A stretch of DNA of 64,000 nt from Centropus unirufus (lineage: Eukaryota; Chordata; Aves; Cuculiformes; Centropidae). Location: positions 2,697,523-2,761,522 of the forward strand of contig VYZI01000068.1 of the NCBI GenBank assembly GCA_013397695.1, in the 5' to 3' direction. Of the stretch, positions 55,411 to 64,000 are shown one piece after another. Made by a program: the position numbers and the translations under genes. Position 1 is the stretch's first letter. The number at the start of each line of letters is the position of its first letter. Below the pieces are notes generated by a model. The model saw only the letters and a list, made by a program, of their open reading frames with translations. It was not told where the DNA came from and did no database searches.

Positions 55411-58400
55411 TTAGAATTGTTCTTATACACAATATTGCTTTTTGTTGAGCAGAAAAAGATTCATGAATGCAAAGCTTGCAATGTGTGAAGCATTATACAG
55501 AAAAAGCACAACTTTGTGTTCAAATTCCAAAATTCCTTCTATTATATGTGCTTCTTATCTAACTACCAGAGCACAGTCTCTGTGGTCTCAGTTATTTTCC
55601 CTACAAAATGTTGACCCTGCTTTAACACTAGAAATATTTGCACCTTGTTACTGAATAGCTTTTTCCTTTTTCGTGTAACTGTTGTTTAGTAATATTATTG
55701 TTTAATAATACCAAGGAATGGTATAGTAGCTTAGTAATTTTCAGAAGCCTCAGGTATTTTATTTTTTTTTATAGCTATGAGTAAGTTGCAGTTCTCCCTT
55801 AATGACAGCTGAAGTTAATGATCTGAGAAGTTTATTGAGAGCATTGTGATCGCTGTAAGATATTTGATGGATTCCATTCTGAAGTCTCTTTTTTCAGTGA
55901 AGATGACTGAAAAATTTGTAGCAGTGTTATTCTTTGCAGTCTGACAATTGATTAATTGCACTATAGTTTTTACACAACATAAATAAAATTGTCTTGGTTT
56001 CACCTGAGCTCTTTTACAGATTAAAAAATTCTTCATTGGTGTTATTCTGATTTCATCTATTGGTCAGAATCATAGCATGAATAAGACTACAACAATTCCC
56101 AGCATGTGACAAAGACAGAAAATCTAGAGGCCACAGGAACCTCACAGCCAAATGGCAGTAGGAGTTGATCTCATTGCCTGTCCAGAGAGAAACATGGGAT
56201 TGTTGGGTGTAGCATTCTTCTGATAACCACTTGGGCTGCCATTCCAAAGTTTGTCCCACTTGACCCAACTTAGTCTCGGGTATCATTGTTTACGAACCAA
56301 ACACTGACTTCCAAAATATGTCCTATCTTTCCCATTCCTTTTCCTTAACGTTATGTCTAACCTTCTCTTCAATCACTCTATCGTTCTTGATTTCTAAAAG
56401 CCAGTCCTTTCTTCCCAAGATAGTGAAATAGCACTCTGTAAAGAAAAAACCCAAGCACACCTTGGATTTTTACGCTTTAGAACTTGAATTTTGGTTTGCT
56501 CACTCTAAAATAGTTGGGCTTTTTTTTGTCTTAACAGAGAACTCGGAGAGCTGCTTTTAAAGTCATTGTGTACCTCTCATTCTTTCCTCATTGTGTGTAT
56601 AAGACATTTGATCTCAATTAAATTAAAATCCTTTCCTATTTAAGTTGCCTTTAAAAGAGAATTCTAAATTCTGTCCTACTCTGATACCTGTTTTACATTG
56701 ATAAATTTTCTGTCATTGCTAACTGAAAGCTAGTTGTGGTCCTTGAAGTGCTTGAAAGTGCTCTCCATATAATGACTCTGCAAAAGAGAGGTTTTTAGTG
56801 CCATTATCCAAGATATGCAAGTAAATAGAATTCCTATGGGGTTTTGATAACTTGAATTTTATTTTTTACTGGCAAGCAGTAATGAGCTTGACAGTTTTAT
56901 ATTAAATAGCATAATTTGTTGCTCTATGTGTGAAGGTTTTGGTTATAACAATAAAAAAGAAACAAATAAACTTTATTTAATCAAGTCTGAAAGTGCTGTC
57001 TGTTTTTCAGATTGATCACCATGAAAGTATCTATCTGCTGTATTCTCTAAAATGTCTTTTTATTCTGATTACTCAAGCTTGAAACACAGAAATACCTCAC
57101 CTCCTCTTGCAGTTTTTCAAAACCTCCTTATGCAGTGAAGTCTTTCTTTTATCTCCTATGAGATAGTGCATAAATCTGAATGCTTTCAGACATCCTTGGA
57201 GTGTGCTTTTTTCTGAAACTCTCTCTAATGTTATTGCGCATGTGTGTGTAAGAATTACTAAATCATTTCAGACTTAGAATAGCTACAGTTTTGTTGCTGA
57301 GGTTTTGCATAGTTGAAGGGAGAGTACAAAAGAAAAGAGAACTGGAAAAAAAATAATTTTAATACTTCTAAATCAGTTAAACTATGCAAACTTTCCAGAA
57401 AATCCAATGTCTTGTGATCAATGGTGTTAATATATATTTGGAGATGTGTAGACAACTTAGTTATGATTTCACCTTTTTTTAGTAGTGGAGGGATCTCGAC
57501 ATTTTGTTAAAAAAAAACTTGTAGTCATATCACATCACTTCATTTTCCATTATCTTCTATCATCATTCTGTCCCATGGAAGACTGGCTGATTTATTGTTT
57601 GAGGAAATTATACTTAATAACTAAGCAGTGGCAACTTTTGTGGAGCTAAATGAATGAGGTGCAATAATCAGTCAGTCTGAAGCAAAAATTTAGAGCACTC
57701 AAACTCCAAATCATAAATTGTTCCTGTTTGTTCATGTAGATTCCCAAATGTGACTTGTAGCAGGGAAAACCTATCAAGTAATAACCTGACATTGCCGAGT
57801 ACATTTATTGGTAAAACTTTTCATCTGTTTACTTACTAAAATAGTCCTCATTTTTACTCCATTTTTCAAAATTAATTCTTTCTTCAAAGTTGTCACTTGA
57901 CTGAATTCCCAGTATATTTTGTCAGTGGAAATTTTCTTCAATGATAGGTAAAAAAGGATCGATTTGCAATTGAATTCAAGTAGCTTCTGACAGAATGTAC
58001 CAAAGCTATTCCAATACTACCGTGATTCATCACCAAAGGTTCTTTCAATACCTCAGAGAATAGAAGTTACAAAGGTTAAAATCGTCTGTATAGAATCTAA
58101 TTGGAAACAAACGTGCAATATGTGTAGGTCATATTTGAGCTTATCAATGCTCATTGTGGAGTTCTGTTTAACACTTGCACAGATACGTTTCACCAACTCC
58201 AGTTTCCATATAGTCTGCAAATTCCCCCCATGTAAAGTGCATTACAACATTCTAGCTTTTAGGTGAAAATGTTACAGCCAAGTGAAATCTGATCTGCGCC
58301 TGAAAGAAAAGTTGTATCCTCTTTTTGTCAAGCACAGATGGGTAAATATGTTTTCACATCAGCTATTCTTGGAGTTTCCTGAACTGTAACAATAGGTCCA

Positions 58401-60089
58401 AGACTGAAACATAGTCACATACAATGCTTTCCCTTCCCTTTAGTGAGATGCCAAACAAACATTACCAATGCTTTTCATTTTCTTATGTCATGAGCTGAAT
58501 AGGTCAGCCAGGTAGCCCTCTTCTAAAAGACCTCATAAATTCTTTGAGATACATTTGATATGTTCCTGATACACATACAATTCAAATCAGATGAAACAGA
58601 AAATGTTTTTTTGCTGGTAGGAGCAAAATCTGTTTCTCTTCATTAACTCACTGTATGGCCCTATGCAAATATTTAGTAGAAATGGTGATGGGCTCGCTTT
58701 CTATGGTATTTGGCAGGAGGCTTCTTGAAATGATTGTAAAATTGCCCAAAATATTACTTTGGGAACCACATATAGAACTTGGGTATTCCCTACTTTAAAA
58801 GCTCCCAAAGACCACAAGTGTGGCATCACAGTGGTATCTACCAATAATGGCATGATTATTTTCTCATTTTCTTCAGCAATACTGAGTTTTGTATTTGGGA
58901 AAACAGGGCAACCATTTCCCTAAGATACTGTAGTAATCTGGAAATCCCTTAGACTTTCTGGGGAAAAAAGAAGTACTCTTTTGGTACTTAGCATGGCCTT
59001 TGGCTTTCTCTTAGAATCTTTTCAGAGCTTTTGCATTATTGTTGTGCTCAGGATCACAGAGGCTGTAGAGGGATAGAGACTGCATGCTCTGGCAGAACTT
59101 TAGTTTCCTGTCCTGTTTATATTGTTCTCTTATTCTTTTATCTCACTTTGACATCCAAAATATTTTTATTTGTCTCTCCAGAATGTTTTCTTTCAACTAA
59201 TCTGACTTTTGGTAATTGCTTACCAGTTTGAAGCACAGCATGTAGCCTGTATTTAGAGCAAAATAAATAAATGACAAAAATATTAGCAAGTAAAATGGAA
59301 ATAACAAAAACCCCAGTGTTATGATTTTTAAATTCACATTAAATGGAATTAGCAGTCCATAAGGAAAATTTGAATATATTCATAGTGCTGAAATTTCTAT
59401 AAGCTACTTTTTGATCCTACTTTGAAATTAACAATCTTTGTTATGATGCAGAAGTGTACCTGCTTAGACAGAGAGAAACTAAAGGAGAAGCAAGGGCATT
59501 CCACTGGAGAGATCTGTTTAATTATTTTGTGGACTAACCAAAACTAAAGAAAAAGCCATATTTTATCAGAGCCAAATTCTGAGTCCAGTCTCTACAAAGA
59601 ATATAGACTACACCTAGAGCGTAAGAGATGATGGATGAAGGCACTCACTGAATGTAGGGATTTTTTTATAATTAGCATCCTCTGGGCTCTCTTAGCTCAG
59701 TGCTACGGCAACAAAGACTTGGCTAATACTTGGATGCCTAGAAAGAATAGATGAGGAAGTGATTTCATTTCTGTGCACAACCTCAGTAGAACCCCTTACA
59801 TCTGGTCCTGTAGTCAGCACTTCAAGAATGATGTGCACCCACTGCGAAGGTAACAAAAGAGCAGGGCACGAGAGTGATGGATGGATGGGAGATAAACTCC
59901 ATGAAGTACAATGTAAGGAGCTTGATTTGTTCAATGTACCAAAGAAAAGAGAGAAAATAATAGAAGTAAGAGGATACCTTAGCCTTTTTGCCTACAAAAT
60001 GCTTAATGAGACTAAATAGCTTTGGAAAATCATAGTAGGACTTACCATCAAATATTGAGGTCAATGTTACTTGTGGTCTTTATGACCAT

Positions 60090-60400
60090 TTAGAACATTC
60101 GTTCTAAATATATTCTTCAATCCAGCTTCTTGGGAGGAAAAAGACCATGTGTTTGCCGAATGGTTTTGGTGCTTCTTTGTGGCTTTGGAGCCCGTGAATC
60201 TCCATTTCCTTTGCGCCATACCCTGCAAGGAACGATAGTCTGCATCAAACATAATTTAACATTGCGATTACTGCATTTGTTAACATGGCCATGGACAGAT
60301 GTACTTTAGTGTCAGCTAGTCACCTGCAGGGATCAGTAAAAAGGTAGGTTTTCCTTGTTTTGCAGTTAACTGTGGCTCACCTGCAGGGGCAGTCAAGAAT
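60090..60400. promoter_or_regulatory. Candidate conserved non-coding element
   Basis: A stretch of complex, moderately GC sequence with CpGs (ttgccgaatgg, tttgcgccat, aacgatag), and E-box sites cacctgcagg (twice, about 60322 and 60379) and cagatg. It has no repeat signature and no coding potential that I recognise. Confidence 0.3.
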
Positions 60401-60478
60401 ATATCATCTTCCCCTAAGGCATCAAAGATGGTCAGTGTTCAAGTCACTGTACAAAATTAGTCTTTATTCTGATTTTTC

Positions 60479-60492
60479 GTGTGTGTGTGTGT
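60479..60492. repeat. (GT)7 microsatellite
   Basis: A pure GT run of seven units following gatttttc. Confidence 0.9.
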
Positions 60493-63400
60493 AACTGAAA
60501 ACTGACTTTTATTTTTTATTTAAGAAGTTTTTTAGTCATTACCTTGAAGTTCATTTTAGTATAAGACATTTTCTCCTTTCTGAGCATAATGAAATTACTC
60601 CCTTGATAATTTGTCAATATATTGGCCAATTTCAGCTAGTTTAACAGAGGATGCTAGTTTTGCACAATATTCACAAATATAGGTAGCTATTTAAGGAAAA
60701 GATACCTCATAATATGTTGACTGGGGCATTAGTAACGTGCATATTTCTTAACTAAAAAAAATATCTTCTGGTTTATTTGCAGCTGTGCAATGTACTGTGC
60801 TAGACAATGCTATGTATGTTGCAGTGTAAGGAACAAGAAACAATTGATAAAACAAGACTGAGAGAGAGAGCAGTAGGAACTCAACCATATCAGACATCAG
60901 CGAATCCTGGTTTGAAATAAAGATGAACATTAAAAATATTTTTGGGGGAGAGGTCACACTAGTGTCATTTGCAGTGTGTTTCTCACTGAATGTGATCACT
61001 CTGGGGAGGCAGGGTCAAGAATGTCATGGATTGTTTGGTTTGTACTGGAACAGGAACTCTGAATTGTTTTTTAAGGCCAATGAATTAATAATAAATTTCT
61101 TCTCTGCCATGCCACCTCCAGCTCCTTTTTGTCCATGCGCCCTAGCTGTCTCAGCCTACATTCTTCTATGTCTAGAGGTGGTGTTGCCAGCTTAGCACAG
61201 TGCAATGTAAGGACAGTGTGTTGCCTGTCACAATCCTCTGGAAGAATGTTTTCCTTCATTTGTGATAGTAGGATTCCCATTCATAAACATCTTTTACATC
61301 TTCAACTGTAAACACTTTAAAAAAGATCCCAGGAAAATTGCAGTGCTCTCTGAAAAGAAGCCATGTTTAGATAATGAGGTTGGAACAATAATGACTTATG
61401 GATAATACTTTTCTTCAGTAAATTTAAAAACATTCATCATCACTAACAATACATTGAATATCTCTATGTTGTTACAAGCTTTGGATGTTGATTTGCATTA
61501 TGAGTATGTTTTTAATGTTTTTACCTCTTTTACTTTATGAATTTCTGCAAGTAGTTTGCAAGATTTGTTTTTTGCCATGAAGATAACAATAGGTAATTTT
61601 GAAACAGTGCATGAAAACTCTTGAAATCTTCCAGTGGATAAAACTTAAAATGCTGATGATGATTATCCTGCCTCCATGTGTTATAATCCCTTCATAAGTG
61701 GGAAAAAAAAATTCATGAACTTTAAGATGCTGCGTATAGACTTGTAAGAAATTTGTTGTAAGAAATTCTCTATCTTTGATTAGCTCTTAGTGTTTTTCTA
61801 AAAGGCTCCACAGCGTGTTTATGTTTCTCCAAATGCTTTGGAACTGAAAGTGTTTCTTATTAAAAAGTGAGATACACAGGGAGATAGAAAATAGTACCAG
61901 TTTTCCAGAAGTCTAGATGGTAGGAGCAAGGAAATGATAGAAGGTTAAGTGGATATTCAGATCTGTATTTATTTACGCATACACCAGCAGAGTTGAGGTT
62001 CAAAGCTCTGCCACTTCCACACTGTTTTCAGACTATATTATTAGTGGTAAGATGAATCCTAATAGATATACATTGAGAGGAGGGGCTGAAAAGCAAGTGC
62101 TGCGGCAGAAATCTTTTATCCTCACTGAAATCTAACTATAATGACCCCACAGCAGCTACAGAACGTTTTTCTTCCATATACTCTTCCTTTATGATGCCTT
62201 TAAAGGGATATCATTACAAATAAGAGGAAGTGGAGTCACATTCATTCAATTCTGACCATTTAACTCTTGAATTACTGAAGTTCCTGTGTGCAGAAGTGTC
62301 TTCTGAACAGATGTTTAGCATAGCAGGAAATATAGAGATCACAGATCCAGATAGCAACTAGAACACGCAGAGCATCTGGTACCTTTTTGAAAGCAAACCT
62401 GCCAATAATTAATTACACATATGAGACATGCTATCCCTTTTTAATGAATTGGACACTTAGTAAGATATATTAGACTATGTAACAGAGGTTAACTGCTCAT
62501 ACCCTCTCCTTCTTCTTTGGCTTGTGTGGTCCCAAAGTAACTTAAGGGCAGAAATTGTTGCTGGAACTCAGATTATATGCCCTTGATTGTATCATCATTG
62601 TTACATTAAATAATGATGAAGACATCTATACAATCCAAAATCTATGGAGTTCCCATTAGGCAGAAATCAAAGTGGTTCTGTTGCTTTGCCAATGAAGAAA
62701 AAATGACTGAAAATGTAATACTAACTGTAAAGTTAAGATCAACTACATAAATTCATCAGAGGGGGTTAAGATAGTGCAGTTGTAAAAAAAGAAATACATG
62801 CAATCAGGAAAACAAAAGCTAATAACAGTGTAAAGAAGCCAGGTTTGTTGGAAAGGAGCTTTGAAAGTTATTCTTGAAAATGCAGAGCCACTAGATGCTT
62901 GAAGTTACAAATTACCGTTGAAAGTGCCACTATAAAAATTATATTACCAGAAAACAAACAATAAGATCTGCTGGTCTTCTAAATCACATAAAGAAATGCA
63001 CAAAATATTGAAGCCCTTAAACAGCAAGAAAATGAGTTGTTTGCGGCTCTCGGGTCCCACTTATCTTCAGCAGTATTGAGTACTTTCTCACAAGTGTTTT
63101 TTCAAGTTATTAGCTTTGTTCCAGGTGCAAGCCATAAGGCCTAGAAAGGACTGGTCCTTTTGCCTTGAAACTCCAGAAGAATACTCTCCCTAATAACTTC
63201 TTTCTCCTGCTGTGACCTAATACCATCCCAGTCAGACGTTGCTCTGTCTTCCTACTTTTTCTAACTTTCAGCATTCTTGGAAAGTAATTTTTGGGTTTCA
63301 CCAAAAATAAAAAAAAAAAATTAAAAAAATTGTGTGCTTTGTACTACAAAAAGAGTAACAAGACATCTATTCAATGTTATTTCAAGGAAATAAGTTCATA

Positions 63401-64000
63401 TGATTCTTGAGAAAGTACTTAATATGTACAGACACTACTTTAACATAGCCTGTAGGTGGACTCATCATATCAGGTATACCGCAGTGCCGCATGGTAACAA
63501 AGGACAAAGTTGTACAATTTTTATTTATTTTTCTACAACAGCCCCCTTTTCCCCCTTTTCTATTTTCTCCTCTACTGTCCAGGTCCGAAGAAAAACGAGG
63601 TGGTATGCCAAAAGGATATTCAGTATCTACAGGATGTTCATGCTGTGACTGAAGCTCCCTACAGGCAGAGGTTCTCTGGTTCTTATTCCACTTAATTCAT
63701 CATTCAGAACTCAGCAGGGGACTCTGCCTGATTTTGGACTTGAAACAGTTAGGCTGGTATTTGCACCACCCTTTGTCCTCTGGAGGCTTAGAAATTGAAT
63801 CAATCTACTTTATTATCCCTGCAGTATTTTCCAGAGAACTACCTAACTTGATAAACTATAGGGTGCAAACAACATCTCTGTATCAGATTTGCCTCATGAG
63901 AAATAAATCTTTCAGGGCAACAGTTTAATAATCCTTTTCCATGTAGGCTGAGTTCTTAAATCCAGGTTCTTTACAAAACTAATCTCATTAGATCTCATCA

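Larger units (their letters stand above)
54668..64000 (+). other. NBEA intron, at least 9.3 kb, open at the window end
   Basis: I find no further exon up to 64000. The intron is AT-rich with candidate conserved blocks at 55230-55410 and 60090-60400 and a GT microsatellite at 60479-60492. Tandem atgacttca units lie at 54978-54996. No CR1 copy is recognised here. Small open frames on both strands (up to 116 codons at 55082-55432, minus) have no family resemblance. MAB21L1, an intronless gene in an NBEA intron elsewhere, is absent. Confidence 0.7.

Noticed and set aside
54668..64000. Search for the nested gene MAB21L1
   Set aside because: No open frame near its expected length of about 360 codons, nor any recognisable part of it, on either strand; it must lie in a later part of NBEA.
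1..64000. Search for bacterial or phage-type systems, CRISPR arrays, tRNA or rRNA genes
   Set aside because: The whole window is explained as a vertebrate gene with introns. No spaced identical repeats, no cloverleaf-like sequence and no rRNA segments were noticed by eye; a tRNAscan/Infernal run would be needed for a firm negative.

Overview
The window is an internal piece of one very large vertebrate gene, neurobeachin (NBEA), read on the + strand. The host is most likely a bird, or at least a sauropsid. The evidence is AT-rich introns carrying CR1 retroposon fragments (the typical 'aatcatagaatcatagaatggtt' end and decayed CR1 reverse-transcriptase C-terminal sequence), no Alu/L1-type repeats, and a protein almost identical to mammalian NBEA as I remember it. 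Neither end of the gene is here. The first coding exon seen starts at 381 and the last ends at 54667, and the intron after it runs off the window.

I find 20 coding exons, including a 9-nt microexon, whose reading phases all join without a break: 3,697 nt, or 1,232 codons plus one base. Exons 1-7 (381-7229) encode a helical, armadillo-like stretch. Exon 8 (7481-8500, 340 codons) encodes the long acidic, probably disordered segment that contains the amphipathic helix expected to bind the PKA RII subunit. Exons 9-16 (11519-28384) return to conserved helical sequence. Exons 17-19 (39410-53693) are a Ser/Thr/Pro-rich linker with a run of nine serines. Exon 20 (54540-54667) starts the helical region that precedes the PH-BEACH domain. 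The PH, BEACH and WD40 parts lie downstream of the window.

Layout: compact exon clusters (381-648 and 5778-8500) alternate with long introns. The largest are 28385-39409 (11.0 kb), 39849-49623 (9.8 kb) and the open-ended one from 54668. The introns hold three CR1 loci (15641-15992, 22354-22978, 30838-32450), simple repeats, and several blocks of complex, less AT-rich sequence that look like conserved non-coding elements. The strongest of these is at 42880-43640. There are no other protein-coding genes, no recognisable RNA genes, and no prokaryotic-type features. MAB21L1, known to be nested in an NBEA intron in other vertebrates, is not in this window.

The points most worth a second look are: the 9-nt microexon at 19595-19603, which has a second in-frame donor that would make it 24 nt and UGC motifs just upstream of its acceptor; a GC-AG intron after exon 8; a perfect CTCF-core match between exons 7 and 8; a 61-nt imperfect hairpin at 1555-1615; and the candidate regulatory blocks.
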